Source: Nocardiopsis eucommiae (lineage in GTDB: Bacteria; Actinomycetota; Actinomycetes; Streptosporangiales; Streptosporangiaceae). Taken from it: 64,000 nucleotides of DNA. Below the pieces are notes generated by a model. It worked only from the letters and a program-made list of their open reading frames with translations. It was not told the origin of the DNA and searched no databases. The stretch covers positions 3,906,001-3,970,000 of the forward strand of contig CP074402.1 of the NCBI GenBank assembly GCA_018388625.1, given 5' to 3'. The translations under genes and the position numbers were made by a program. Below, piece by piece: positions 12,661-21,507 of this stretch (the first letter of the stretch is position 1; each line of letters begins with the position of its first letter).

Positions 12661-13842
12661 CTACTCGCCCTCCCCCTCGTCCTCGGGCTTGTGCGCGACG
12701 ACCTCGTCGTAGACGAAGCTGAAGGCGCTCTGTGAGACCACGCTGGCGGTCGCCAGCCCGGAGTCGTCCCCGGGCAGGGAACCGTCGGTACGCGCGACCC
12801 AGTACACGGCCAGGTAGTGGCCCATCACCTGGGTGGTGGCCTGGCTGTACCCCTCCTGGAGACCCTCCACGCCGTCGATCTCGCGGGACAGCAGGAAGCC
12901 GGCCCCGGTCTCGACGTTGGTCGGGTCCATGGCGGCGGCCACGTCGGCGGCTCCCGCGCTGTCGGACAGGTCGAACAGGGTCACCTGGGCGACGTAGTCG
13001 TCCTTGGAGTCCGTGTACACCCCGGAGGCCGCGTTGAGGCAGTTGGCGTCCAGGAGGCTCTGCCCGAGCTCCTCGCCCCACACCAAAGAGGTGCAGGACT
13101 CGGTGACCTCGGACTCCTGGAGTTCCAGCTTCATCCCGGCCATGTCGAGTTCGTCGACCGGTCCGAAGACGGACTCGTCGGTCATGGGCTCGACGTCGTC
13201 GGGACGGTTCTCGATGGCGCCGAACACCTCCGGGCGGTCCGGCTCGAACAGGTACAGCTCCGGTGTGATGGTGCTGTGCCCCTCGGGCGGCGCGACGATG
13301 GTCTCCTCGCCCCGGTCGGTGTTGCCTCCGGTCCCGGTGACGAGCTGGTAGGTCAGCAGGCCCAGGAGTGCGACCAGGGCGATGCTGAAGGCGCCCAGGA
13401 GCACCCCGAGCACGGCGGTGCCGCGCTTGCGCTTGCTCTGCTCCGCGAGGGTGTAGACGATCTGGTTGGGCCGGTCGCCCAGGACCGACACCTTCTTGAT
13501 CGCGGACGCGGAGAACGCGGAGACGCGCCCCACGCCCTTCTTGTCCTTGCGGCGACCCTTGCGGCCAGCGGAACGTCCGGCCTCCTGCTCCGAGACCTCC
13601 TCGTCCTCGTGGTCGTCCTCGTACCCGGTGTCCGGGTCGTCCTGGTGGTCGTCGTACTCGGCGTCCGGGCGGGACTGGGTGTGGCCGTACTCGGCGGAGA
13701 AGTCCTCCTCCGGGTCGTACTGCTCCTCGTACCCGTCCTCGGGGCCGTAGTCGTCGACGTGCTCTTCGGTGTGGGCGCTGTCGGCGCGACGGGATCCGCC
13801 GCGCCGACGTCTGCGTCCGTGACCGGACTCGGCTCTGCTCAC
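12661..13842 (-). CDS. Single-pass membrane protein with long acidic cytoplasmic tail
   Basis: 393 aa from the GTG at 13842 (MSRAESGHGRRRRRGG). Residues about 30-90 are rich in Asp, Glu and Tyr (EDGYEEQYDPEED), followed by a Lys/Arg-rich stretch and one membrane helix (AVLGVLLGAFSIALVALLGL) near residue 145. The external domain has Cys residues in TESCTSLVWGEELG and DANCLNAASG. Topology is type II by the positive-inside rule. It is upstream of and paralogous to the 11393-12461 product. The gene is unbroken. I do not recognise a named family; a cell-envelope role is only suggested by topology and by lgt upstream. Confidence 0.65.
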   Translation of the reverse strand: MSRAESGHGRRRRRGGSRRADSAHTEEHVDDYGPEDGYEEQYDPEEDFSAEYGHTQSRPDAEYDDHQDDPDTGYEDDHEDEEVSEQEAGRSAGRKGRRKDKKGVGRVSAFSASAIKKVSVLGDRPNQIVYTLAEQSKRKRGTAVLGVLLGAFSIALVALLGLLTYQLVTGTGGNTDRGEETIVAPPEGHSTITPELYLFEPDRPEVFGAIENRPDDVEPMTDESVFGPVDELDMAGMKLELQESEVTESCTSLVWGEELGQSLLDANCLNAASGVYTDSKDDYVAQVTLFDLSDSAGAADVAAAMDPTNVETGAGFLLSREIDGVEGLQEGYSQATTQVMGHYLAVYWVARTDGSLPGDDSGLATASVVSQSAFSFVYDEVVAHKPEDEGEGE

Positions 13843-13948
13843 GGTCTTTCTCAATCGTCAACCCGTGGTCTGCTCGACTGGTGCGGGCTTCGTCGTACGG
13901 CGCGCACGGCCACGGGCCGGTGCGCCGGTTTTCGGAATGTCCCGCGCT

Positions 13949-15067
13949 CTACTCGGGCTTCGACCCGGAGTTGCCTTCCGCGCCGTCGGCGCCGTCCTCC
14001 GCCGAGCCCTCGCTACTAGATCGCTCAGGGCTCGGGTGGTATTCCGTCCCCGCGCCCTCGGACGAGCCCGTGGCCTGGTCGAACACCGAGTCGTCGCCGT
14101 CGACCGCGCTGTACACGGTGCCTTCGTCGGCCTTCTCGTCGGAGGATGTGTCTCCGAACACCTGGGTCCCGGCGTCGTGTCCGTGGGGGACGACGGCGCT
14201 GGAGAAGGAGTCGAGGCGGCGACCGGCCCAGACGAAGTAGGCGAGGGCGCCGAGGAAGACCGCGATGGAGGTCCAGTTGTTCAGGCGCAGACCGAAGAAG
14301 TCGTTGGCGGGGTCGACGCGCAGGTACTCGATCCAGAAGCGGCCGACGCAGTAGCCCATGACGTAGACCGCGAAGAGGCGTCCGCCCTGGAGGGAGCCCT
14401 CGAAGCGGCGGCCGAGGTAGGCCAGCAGGACCGCGAGGACCAGGCACCACAGGGACTCGTAGAGGAAGGTCGGGTGGTAGGTGGTGACGCCGACCTCCAT
14501 GCCCGCCCGCATGTGGCCTTCGGGGGTGGGGTGGATCTCCAGGGCCCAGGGCAGGTCGGTGGGGCGCCCGAAGAGCTCCTGGTTGAAGTAGTTGCCCCAG
14601 CGGCCGATGGCCTGGGCCAGGGGGAGGGTGGGGGCGATCGCGAAGGAGAGCTTGGACATGGAAAGCCCGCGCTTGCGGGCGACCAGCCACACGCCGACGG
14701 CGCCGAGCGGGATGGCGCCCCAGATGCCCAGGCCGCCCTCCCACACGTACAGGGCGCGGATGGCCTCCCGGTCCGGCCCGAAGTACAGGTGGGCGTCACT
14801 GATGACGTGGTAGAGGCGACCGCCGATCAGACCCAGGATCACGGCCCACACGGCCATGTCCATGATGGTGCCGGGTTCGCCGCCCATCGCCTTCCAGCGG
14901 CGCTCGCTCCAGAAGACCGCGACGATGACCCCGGCCAGGATGCACAGGGCGTAGAAGTGGATCTGGAACGGCCCGATGGGGATCGAGTTGACCTCGGGGC
15001 TGGGAATGGCCGCGAGGGCGCGGCCGACCTCGGCCGCGCCCTCGGAAGCTGTCGACGACAATGTCAC
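13949..15067 (-). CDS. lgt: Prolipoprotein diacylglyceryl transferase
   Basis: Integral membrane enzyme that transfers diacylglycerol from phosphatidylglycerol to the lipobox Cys, the first step of lipoprotein maturation. 372 aa. The Lgt signature GRWGNYFNQELFGRPTDLPW lies near residue 148, preceded by GGRLYHV and followed by YHPTFLYE and GRFWIEYLR. About seven membrane segments are followed by a long acidic, Ser-rich cytoplasmic tail of about 90 residues typical of actinobacteria. The start is the GTG at 15067 (MTLSSTASEG); the Shine-Dalgarno is weak. It lies 40 nt downstream of the DsbA-like gene, so co-transcription is likely. Partner lspA is at 59222. Confidence 0.93.
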   Translation of the reverse strand: MTLSSTASEGAAEVGRALAAIPSPEVNSIPIGPFQIHFYALCILAGVIVAVFWSERRWKAMGGEPGTIMDMAVWAVILGLIGGRLYHVISDAHLYFGPDREAIRALYVWEGGLGIWGAIPLGAVGVWLVARKRGLSMSKLSFAIAPTLPLAQAIGRWGNYFNQELFGRPTDLPWALEIHPTPEGHMRAGMEVGVTTYHPTFLYESLWCLVLAVLLAYLGRRFEGSLQGGRLFAVYVMGYCVGRFWIEYLRVDPANDFFGLRLNNWTSIAVFLGALAYFVWAGRRLDSFSSAVVPHGHDAGTQVFGDTSSDEKADEGTVYSAVDGDDSVFDQATGSSEGAGTEYHPSPERSSSEGSAEDGADGAEGNSGSKPE

Positions 15068-15107
15068 TGCTCTGCTCTCGGGTTCGCCCCGCGTGCGGGG
15101 GTGGTGA

Positions 15108-16100
15108 TCAGGGGTTCTCCTCCGCGTCACCCCCGCCGTCGGCATCCTTCGGCTCGGTGCTGACCTCGCCGTCGCCCGCGTCGGCGATCGCGTCGGCCAG
15201 GCCCCTGGGACTCATGGCGGTGTTGCCGTCGAGCAACTCGCCGTTGATGTAGACGGAAGGCGTGGCGCGGAACTCGTTGGCTCCGCTGTAGCGAGTGTAG
15301 GCCTTCCCTGTGGCGTCGATGATCTCGCCCGTGTAGGTGCCCTCCAGGAAGGAGGCGTCGTGTCCGTTGCTCTCTCCCCAGCTGATGAGGTCGGACAGGA
15401 CCATGGTGCCGATGTTCTCCTGGCCGATCTGCTCGGTGGCGTCGGCGGTGAGGGCGGGGAGGTAGTCCTCGGTGAACTCCCTGACGATCTCCGCCTCGCC
15501 GTCGACGCGGTCGTCGAAGGCCTGGGCGTCCTCGTCGGAGGCGCCGGTGTCGCGGAACCACTGCTGGAGCTCGTCGACGCCGAAGCCGTCCTTGCCCTCG
15601 GTGGGCTGGTTCTCGAAGAGGGTGTCGTTGTACTCGACGAAGACGCCGTGGTCGGCGGCGGCTCGGGCGGCGGCCCCGGCGCGCAGTGAGTTCGAGCTGA
15701 TGGGGACGGGCTGCTGGGCGAAGATGCTGACCGGCCGGTAGTGGACGATGGCGGCGCCCGCGGCGGCCTGTTCCTTGAGGACGTCACCGCCGAAGTGCTC
15801 GAACTGGCGGCAGGCGGGGCACTGGTAGTCGGCGTAGACCTCGACGACGGGACCGGCGGCGTCCGGTTCGGCCATCACGACGCTGCCGTCGTCCTGGAGG
15901 GTCTGGGCGGCCAGCGGACCGTCGTAGCCGTCGCCGCTGTCGGAGGTGAGGACGGCGTAGCCGATCCCGACGACGAGCAGGACCACGGCCGCGGCGGCGC
16001 CGACGACGATGAGGGTCCGGTTGCGTTTGGCGGCCCGCTTCTCCTTCTCCCGCTGTTCCCTGAGCTTCTCGCGGGAGCGCTTGCGCGCTTCACTCCCCAT
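15108..16100 (-). CDS. Membrane-anchored DsbA-like thioredoxin-fold protein
   Basis: 330 aa. A charged N-terminus (MGSEARKRSREKLREQREK) precedes one membrane helix (TLIVVGAAAAVVLLVVGIGYAV), placing the rest outside. The thioredoxin-like domain has the redox motif CPAC (YADYQCPACRQFEHF) near residue 102 and the cis-Pro region RATPSVYINGE near residue 285. It belongs to the DsbA/thioredoxin_4 type and probably makes or transfers disulfides in exported proteins. It is 77 nt downstream of a MauE-like membrane protein, a plausible redox partner, and upstream of lgt. Unbroken. Confidence 0.85.
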   Translation of the reverse strand: MGSEARKRSREKLREQREKEKRAAKRNRTLIVVGAAAAVVLLVVGIGYAVLTSDSGDGYDGPLAAQTLQDDGSVVMAEPDAAGPVVEVYADYQCPACRQFEHFGGDVLKEQAAAGAAIVHYRPVSIFAQQPVPISSNSLRAGAAARAAADHGVFVEYNDTLFENQPTEGKDGFGVDELQQWFRDTGASDEDAQAFDDRVDGEAEIVREFTEDYLPALTADATEQIGQENIGTMVLSDLISWGESNGHDASFLEGTYTGEIIDATGKAYTRYSGANEFRATPSVYINGELLDGNTAMSPRGLADAIADAGDGEVSTEPKDADGGGDAEENP

Positions 16101-16177
16101 GGTGTTCCTCTGTTTCTGGCTTTCTGGAGGTGGTTCGACCGTCGCGTCGGAGTGCCGTGGCTCCGGGTCTGCCGGAG

Positions 16178-16684
16178 CTAGCGGAAGAGTCCGAGGACGC
16201 GGTCGAGGGCGAAGGGGGACCGGGGCCAGAGCGCGATGAAGGCGCCCATGGCGGCGAAAGCGATGTCGCGGGCGATGGAGAGCCCGTAGGTGGTCTCGCC
16301 GGGGTCGACCTGTCCGCCGCCGCCGAAGCAGCCGCAGTCGATGTTGAGGCCCCGGGCCATGGCGGAGAGGATCCCGGCGATGAAGACGACCATGAGGAGG
16401 GCGCTGACGGCGCCGACCTGCCGGGTGGCCATGCCCACGAGGAGGAGCAGGGCGAGGGCGAGCTCGAACAGGGGCAGGAGGTGCCCGATGAGCAGGGCGA
16501 TCTCCGCTGGGAAGAGGTCGTAGGCCTCGACCGCCTGGACCGAGAGGGCGGGCGGGAACTTGGTGACGGCCGCGGTGATGAGGACGGCGGCGAGGCCGAC
16601 CCGGCAGGCGAGGGTGAGCCAGGGCTGGACGGTCTCCCAGCGGCTGGCGGGCTGGGCGGGGGCGTCGTCGTGGGTTTCCGTCAT
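16178..16684 (-). CDS. MauE/DoxX-like membrane protein with CGC motif
   Basis: 168 aa with four predicted membrane segments, beginning MTETHDDAPAQPASRWE. The MauE-type pattern is clear: a first helix ending AAVLITAAVTKFP, FELALALLLLVG, then the Cys pair DCGCFGGG near residue 118. MauE-like proteins commonly pass electrons to periplasmic or extracellular thioredoxin-fold proteins. The gene directly downstream encodes a DsbA-like protein, supporting a reducing or oxidising pair. An upstream in-frame ATG (16726) lacks a ribosome site, so I prefer 16684. Confidence 0.8.
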   Translation of the reverse strand: MTETHDDAPAQPASRWETVQPWLTLACRVGLAAVLITAAVTKFPPALSVQAVEAYDLFPAEIALLIGHLLPLFELALALLLLVGMATRQVGAVSALLMVVFIAGILSAMARGLNIDCGCFGGGGQVDPGETTYGLSIARDIAFAAMGAFIALWPRSPFALDRVLGLFR

Positions 16685-16970
16685 CTGCGAGGCCTTCGGG
16701 AGTGGGGGTCGGTCGTCCGCGCCCATGGCGAAGGGTGTTCGCCACGTCGCTCTTCGTGTTGAAACAAAGCCTACTGTGTGTAGTGAGTTTGTGGCACAAA
16801 GCATCGAAACCGGGGGCGCGGCGGACGGCCACGAGTCCGGAACACCGCCATCTCACCACCGGGACGCCGACCGGGTGGCGGGTTCACGGGGAATCGGGGT
16901 CCCCTCTCACCCGATTCTCACCCTCTTAACCCTGTGCTTGACGTGCGCGTGAGCGGGTCGGGACACGAGA

Positions 16971-17005
16971 ACGGTGGGTCGCGCCGTACCGGCGCGACCC
17001 ACCGT
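16971..17005 (-). terminator. Terminator after trpA
   Basis: Perfect 16-bp arms ACGGTGGGTCGCGCCG / CGGCGCGACCCACCGT around TAC, about 38 nt past the trpA stop. No U-tail. Confidence 0.8.
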
Positions 17006-17042
17006 GGGGCTGCACGTGGGCCGGGGCGGCCCAGGGCGGGGC

Positions 17043-17855
17043 CTACCGGGAGCGCACCCCGGCGGAGAGCTCCTCAGCGAAGGAGCGAACGGCGACGAGC
17101 CCGGTCTCCAGGTCCGGGGCGTCCAGGACGCGCTGGCAGAACCCGGCGCCCACGATGACGCCGTCGGCGTAGGCGGCGACCTCGGCGGCCTGCGCGGCCG
17201 TGGAGATCCCCAGCCCCACGCAGATCGGCAGGGCGGACTCGCGGGTGACCTCGCGGGTGCGGCGCACCAGGGTCGCGGCGGTGTCGGCCACCTGGGCGCG
17301 GGTTCCGGTGACCCCCATGAGCGAGGCCGCGTAGACGAACCCGCTGCACGCGCCGGTGGTCAGTTCGAGGCGCCGGTCCGTGGAGGACGGGGCCACCAGG
17401 AAGATCCGGTCGAGCCCGGCCTTCTCGGAAGCCGCGTACCACTCCTCGGCCTCCTCGGGGATGAGGTCGGGTGTGATGACCCCGGCCCCGCCCGCGTTGG
17501 CGAGTTCGGTGGCGAAGCGCTCGACGCCGTAGCGCTCGATCGGGTTCCAGTACGACATCACCAGGGCGGCGGCCCCGGTGGCGGCGGTGGCCTCCACGAC
17601 ACGGAAGACGTCGTCGGTGGTGGTGCCCGAGGCCAGCGCCCGGTCCGCGGCCCGCTGGATGGTGGGCCCGTCCATCATGGGGTCGGAGTAGGGCAGGCCG
17701 ACCTCGATGACGTCGCACCCGCCCTCGACCATGGCCTGGATGACCCGGATCGAGGAGTCGACGTCGGGGAAGCCCGCGGGCAGGTAGCCGACGAGCGCGG
17801 CGCGGTCGGCCGCGCGGGCCGAGGCGAGTGTGGTCTGGAGCGTGGTCGCGGCCAT
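17043..17855 (-). CDS. trpA: Tryptophan synthase alpha subunit
   Basis: Cleaves indole-3-glycerol phosphate to indole, which is channelled to TrpB. 270 aa, normal length. Motifs: VGYLPAGFPD near residue 22, EVGLPYSDPMMDGPTIQ near residue 49 with the catalytic Glu and Asp, and the phosphate-binding VGLGISTAAQ. The ATG overlaps the trpB stop by one base (TGATG), indicating translational coupling. It is the last gene of the trpC-(mini-ORF)-trpB-trpA unit and is followed by a perfect hairpin. Unbroken. Confidence 0.95.
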   Translation of the reverse strand: MAATTLQTTLASARAADRAALVGYLPAGFPDVDSSIRVIQAMVEGGCDVIEVGLPYSDPMMDGPTIQRAADRALASGTTTDDVFRVVEATAATGAAALVMSYWNPIERYGVERFATELANAGGAGVITPDLIPEEAEEWYAASEKAGLDRIFLVAPSSTDRRLELTTGACSGFVYAASLMGVTGTRAQVADTAATLVRRTREVTRESALPICVGLGISTAAQAAEVAAYADGVIVGAGFCQRVLDAPDLETGLVAVRSFAEELSAGVRSR

Positions 17856-19071
17856 CAGGCCTGTCCCTCCGAGTCGACGAGGCCGAAGTAGGCGGCCGCG
17901 GTGTTGACGTCCTTGTCTCCGCGCCCGGAGAGGTTCACCAGGATCACGGCGTCGGGCCCGAGGCGTCGGCCGAGCCGGAGGGCCCCGGCCAGGGCGTGGG
18001 CGCTCTCGATCGCCGGGATGATGCCCTCGGTGCGGCAGAGCAGCCGGAAGGCGTCCATGGCCTCGACGTCGGTGACGGGCTCGTAGGTCGCGCGACCGGT
18101 GTCCGCCAGGTAGGCGTGCTCGGGTCCCACTGCCGGGTAGTCGAGCCCGGCGGAGATGGAGTGGCTGGGCAGGGTCTGCCCGTACTCGTCCTGGAGGACG
18201 AAGGTGCGCGCGCCGTGGAAGACCCCGTGGCTTCCCGCGGTGATGGAGGCGGCGGTCTCGTCGGTGTCGGCGCCCCGCCCCCGGCCTCGAACCCGTACAG
18301 GGCGACGCTCTCGTCGGGGATGAAGGCCGCGAAGATCGCGATGGCGTTGGAGCCGCCACCGACGCAGGCGGCGACGGCGTCGGGGAGCCTGCCGGTGAGG
18401 TCGAGGACCTGCTGGCGGGCCTCGGCGCCCACGGTGAAGTGCAGGTCGCGGACGAGCTTGGGGAAGGGGTGCGGTCCGGCCGCGGTACCGAAGAGGTAGT
18501 GGGTGTGGTCGACGTTGGCCACCCAGTCGCGGAAGGTCTCGTTGATCGCGTCCTTGAGGGTGCGGCTGCCGATGGTGACCGGGACGACCTCGGCACCGAG
18601 CATCCGCATGCGGGCGACGTTGAGGGCCTGCCGTCGGGTGTCCTCCTCCCCCATGTAGATGACGCAGTCCAGGCCCATGAGGGCGCAGGCGGTGGCGGTG
18701 GCCACGCCGTGCTGGCCCGCGCCGGTCTCCGCGATCACGCGGGTCTTGCCCATGCGCTTGGTGAGCAGCGCCTGGCCCAGCACGTTGTTGATCTTGTGCG
18801 AGCCGGTGTGGTTGAGGTCCTCGCGCTTGAGCAGGACGCGCGCCCCGCCCGCGTGCTCGGAGAAGTTACGGGCCTCGGTGAGGAGGCTGGGGCGCCCCGC
18901 GTAGCTCTTGAGGAGCTCGTCGAACTCGGCGTGGAAGGCGGGGTCGTCCTTGGCCTTGGCCCACTCGGCCTCGACCTCGTCGAGGGCCGCGATGAGGGCT
19001 TCGGGGGCGAACCGGCCGCCGAAGCGGCCGTAGTGCCCGCGGTCGTCGGGTACCGGTTGGGCGTGGCTCAT
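17855..19071 (-). CDS. trpB: Tryptophan synthase beta subunit, apparent frameshift
   Basis: PLP enzyme condensing indole and serine to tryptophan. Restored length 405 aa. Motifs: the PLP Lys in [18 protein letters not shown] near residue 88, [12 protein letters not shown], and the phosphate cup [10 protein letters not shown] near residue 232. The frame changes in the G/C run at about 18278-18290, inside the EAGG(R)GADT segment; the C-terminus resumes with [12 protein letters not shown] and LSGRGDKD. The start ATG at 19071 follows CAGGAGAACTTCCC. It is preceded by a 24-codon ORF with two Trp codons and a hairpin. Confidence 0.93.
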
Positions 19072-19203
19072 GGGAAGTTCTCCTGGGAAGAGGAGGCCGA
19101 GCGCGCGATCGGCCCGGGGCGTCGCGCCACGGGGGCCGCGCACCGACCGGCCGTGCGCCGCCTGGCTCGGGCGGCGCGGGTTGGTTCGGGTCGACGCGGC
19201 GAC

Positions 19204-19234
19204 GGGAACCCGTGGGACGTGCCTACGGGCTCCC
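19204..19234 (-). promoter_or_regulatory. Hairpin at the stop codon of the Trp-codon mini-ORF
   Basis: GGGAGCCCGT / ACGGGTTCCC (10 pairs, one G-U) with an 11-nt loop. Its first base is the last base of the mini-ORF stop codon, so a ribosome stalled at the Trp codons or at the stop would change its folding. No U-tract follows. Confidence 0.4.
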
Positions 19235-19308
19235 TAGAGCCATCGCCATCGGCGCAGGAGCGCGGGCGTGTGCCGCGCGTGCTCCGTGTACGCCTTCGTC
19301 GGTCCCAT
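19234..19308 (-). CDS. Trp-codon-containing mini-ORF between trpC and trpB (trpX/trpM position)
   Basis: A 24-codon ORF beginning ATG 13 nt after the trpC stop and ending LLRRWRWL-stop, with Trp at codons 21 and 23. A GGGACGAACACG stretch precedes the ATG; it is a weak ribosome site. Streptomyces trp clusters carry a small gene (trpX/trpM) at this position that modulates tryptophan synthesis, but I cannot show homology. Two nearly adjacent Trp codons just before a stop and an immediate hairpin suggest leader-peptide control of trpBA. It could also be chance in a 250-nt spacer. Confidence 0.4.
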   Translation of the reverse strand: MGPTKAYTEHARHTPALLRRWRWL

Positions 19309-19321
19309 CGTGTTCGTCCCG

Positions 19322-20127
19322 TCAGTTCCGGTCGCGCAGCGCGGGGTGGGCGCCGGCGGTCACCAGGTCGGCGACGGCCTCGCGCGGGTTCCGTCCACGG
19401 ACGAGGCTCTCGCCCACGAGGACGGCTCCGGCACCGGCACCGGCGTAGGCCAGCAGGTCGTGCGGGCCTCGGATCCCGGACTCCGCGATTCTGACGCGGT
19501 CGGCCGGGATGAGGGGGCGAGCCGGGCGAAGGTGTCCCGGTCGACCTCCAGGGTCTTGAGGTTGCGCGCGTTGACGCCGATGACGGTCGCTCCGGCGTCC
19601 AGGGCGCGGGCGACCTCCTCCTCGTCGTGGACCTCGACCAGCGGGGTCAGGCCCAGCGAGCGGGCGCGTTCGACCAGGGAGACCAGGGCGTCCTGGGGCA
19701 GGGCGGCGACGATGAGGAGGATCGCGGAGGCGCCGAAGACGCGGGCCTCCCACAGCTGGTAGGAGCTGACGACGAAGTCCTTGCGCAGCAGCGGGGTCTC
19801 GACGGCGGCGTGCACGGTGCGCAGGTCGTCCAGGCTGCCGTTGAACCGGCGTCCCTCGGTGAGCACGCTGATCCAGGTGGCGCCGCCGGCCTCGTAGTCG
19901 CGGGCCAGCGCGGCGGGGTCCGTGATGGAGGCGAGCGGGCCCTTGGAGGGGCTGGCCCGCTTGACCTCGGCGATGACGTGGACGCCCGGGCGGCGCAGGG
20001 CGGCCTCGGCGTCCTGGGGGACGGGCACCGACTCGGCTTGGGCCTTGAGGCGGTCCAGGGGGAGTTCCGCCTGTCGCTGCGCCAGGTCAGCGCGTACTCC
20101 GTCGAGGATCTCGTCGAGCACGCTCAC
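19322..20127 (-). CDS. trpC: Indole-3-glycerol phosphate synthase, apparent frameshift
   Basis: Converts CdRP to indole-3-glycerol phosphate. 268 aa when repaired. Motifs: [13 protein letters not shown] near residue 50, [12 protein letters not shown] near residue 107, [10 protein letters not shown], and, after the break, IAESGIRGP. The frame changes at the G run 19513-19517 (ARLAP/LIPAD), where one added base restores the barrel. The start is GTG at 20127 ([15 protein letters not shown]), preceded by GAGGGAG. It lies 211 nt downstream of a DUF2752 gene. No trpF is nearby; PriA at 29951 should supply that activity. Confidence 0.93.
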
Positions 20128-20338
20128 AGGTTCTAGCTCCCTCGTCCATTGCGGTTGGCGGTGGCCGGTCCGGAGGTGGACACGGCCGGTCCGATCGGGT
20201 GTGGGCTCGGGGCCGTCACACCGTGTGCTGGTCATCGTATCCACCCTCAGCGGCCGTGGGGCCGCCGCCCCCGGGTCACCGCGCCGGGAGATTCCGTGCG
20301 ACCGAGGAGGAACCCGCCCCATCCGGTCCGGTCCGTTC

Positions 20339-20872
20339 TCACCAGGCGGGCAGTAGCGGGGTACCGGGGGCGAGGAAGGAGAACCACGGCAGGTTGCGGG
20401 CGATCCAGAAGACCACGAAGGCGACGAGGAGCGTCCACACGAACCAGGTGGGGGCCGGGACGGGCGGTCGCGCCCGTGGGCGCAGGGTGCCGACCAGCCA
20501 GGCCGCGTAGGTGAGGGCGAGATAGGGCAGGAGCAGCACCAGGAGCGGGTTCATGCCGAGGGCGCCGACCACGTCCAGGTGGGTGAGGAGCGCGACGGCG
20601 CGCATGGTGCCGCAGCCGGGACAGAACGTGCCGGTGAGGAGCAGCCAGGGGCAGGTGGGGTAGTTGCCCGGTTCGTTGGGGTCCACCAGATGGAGGAGGA
20701 CCAGACCGGCGAGCCCGAGCAGTCCCAGGGAGACCGGCCAGGTCACGGGGTGGATCCGCTGGACGAGACGGGCGACGCGGCCCGGGGCGCCCTCCCCGGC
20801 CCGGGCCGCGGGACCGTCCGGGAGGGACGGGGCGGAGGCCGGGGCGCGGGCGGGTTCGTCGTCGTGCTGCAC
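20339..20872 (-). CDS. DUF2752 family membrane protein
   Basis: 177 aa with three to four membrane segments. It shows the DUF2752 signature [20 protein letters not shown] near residue 70, with paired Cys residues, followed by [22 protein letters not shown]. The N-terminal 35 residues are a Pro/Ala-rich cytoplasmic stretch. DUF2752 genes often accompany trp genes in actinobacteria. Here the gene sits between a CD225-type protein (38 nt upstream) and trpC. The function is unknown; the Cys motifs suggest metal or redox chemistry, but that is inference. Confidence 0.8.
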   Translation of the reverse strand: MQHDDEPARAPASAPSLPDGPAARAGEGAPGRVARLVQRIHPVTWPVSLGLLGLAGLVLLHLVDPNEPGNYPTCPWLLLTGTFCPGCGTMRAVALLTHLDVVGALGMNPLLVLLLPYLALTYAAWLVGTLRPRARPPVPAPTWFVWTLLVAFVVFWIARNLPWFSFLAPGTPLLPAW

Positions 20873-20910
20873 GCGCCCACCCTACCGGCGGCCGCGTCGG
20901 GGCACTCGGG

Positions 20911-21340
20911 TCACATCATGAGCGCGGAGACACCGAAGCCGAGGAACATCAGCACGTAGAAGAGGAAGAACAGGGCCGTGACCACGAAGCAGCACAGGCC
21001 GATGATGCCGAGGATCTTCGCGGTGTTGGCCGCGGACTCCGCCCCCGCGTAGTCACCGATGTGCCACTTGCTGCTGACCTGGAGCGCGAAGATCAGGCCG
21101 ATGATGCCGATGATGCTCGTCATGCCGAGGCAGCCGAAGATGCCCAGGATGTTGAAGACCATGTAGTTCCTGGGCGGGTCGGACGCGGGGGTGCGCCCCG
21201 TAGGGTCCGGGCACGCCGTAGGGCGGCACGGGCGGTCCGTAGTGTCCCTGCTGGCCGTACTGCGGGACCGGCGGGCCGTAGCCGCCGGTGGACTGGTCGT
21301 AGCCCGAGGGATCGCCCGGGGGCGGAGGACCGTAACTCAT
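20911..21340 (-). CDS. CD225/dispanin-type small membrane protein, apparent frameshift
   Basis: Restored length about 142-143 aa. The N-terminal third is Pro/Gly/Tyr-rich (MSYGPPPPGDPSGYDQ). The membrane part begins RNYMVFNILGIFGCLG and contains SSKWHIGDYAGAESAANTAK, the conserved loop of CD225/dispanin proteins, between two helices. The frame change at about 21196-21215 needs either one extra or two missing bases in a G run, unlike the other breaks. The start ATG at 21340 follows AAGGACACCACCC. A strong hairpin lies upstream, so it may have its own transcript. Actinobacterial members have unknown roles. Confidence 0.75.
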
Positions 21341-21461
21341 GGGTGGTGTCCTTCCGGACGTGTCTGCCGAGGGGCGAGGGGAACCGGGGCCCGCCCGACC
21401 TGCGGGCCGACGGCGGAGCCGGTGAGGCGAATGTACCCGCCCCGCGGGCACCCGTCCATTT

Positions 21462-21488
21462 CCGTGGCCCACGCGCGGTGGGCCACGG
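21462..21488 (-). terminator. Terminator after the HGxxPAAW-like gene
   Basis: Perfect 11-bp arms CCGTGGCCCAC / GTGGGCCACGG with loop GCGCG, 20 nt past the stop at 21508. Confidence 0.75.
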
Positions 21489-21507
21489 ACGCTCCGGACG
21501 GAAGGGA

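Noticed and set aside
20128..20239. In-frame upstream extension of trpC as a Trp leader
   Set aside because: The frame runs without a stop into trpC and has only one Trp codon; it is an N-terminal extension shadow, not a leader peptide.
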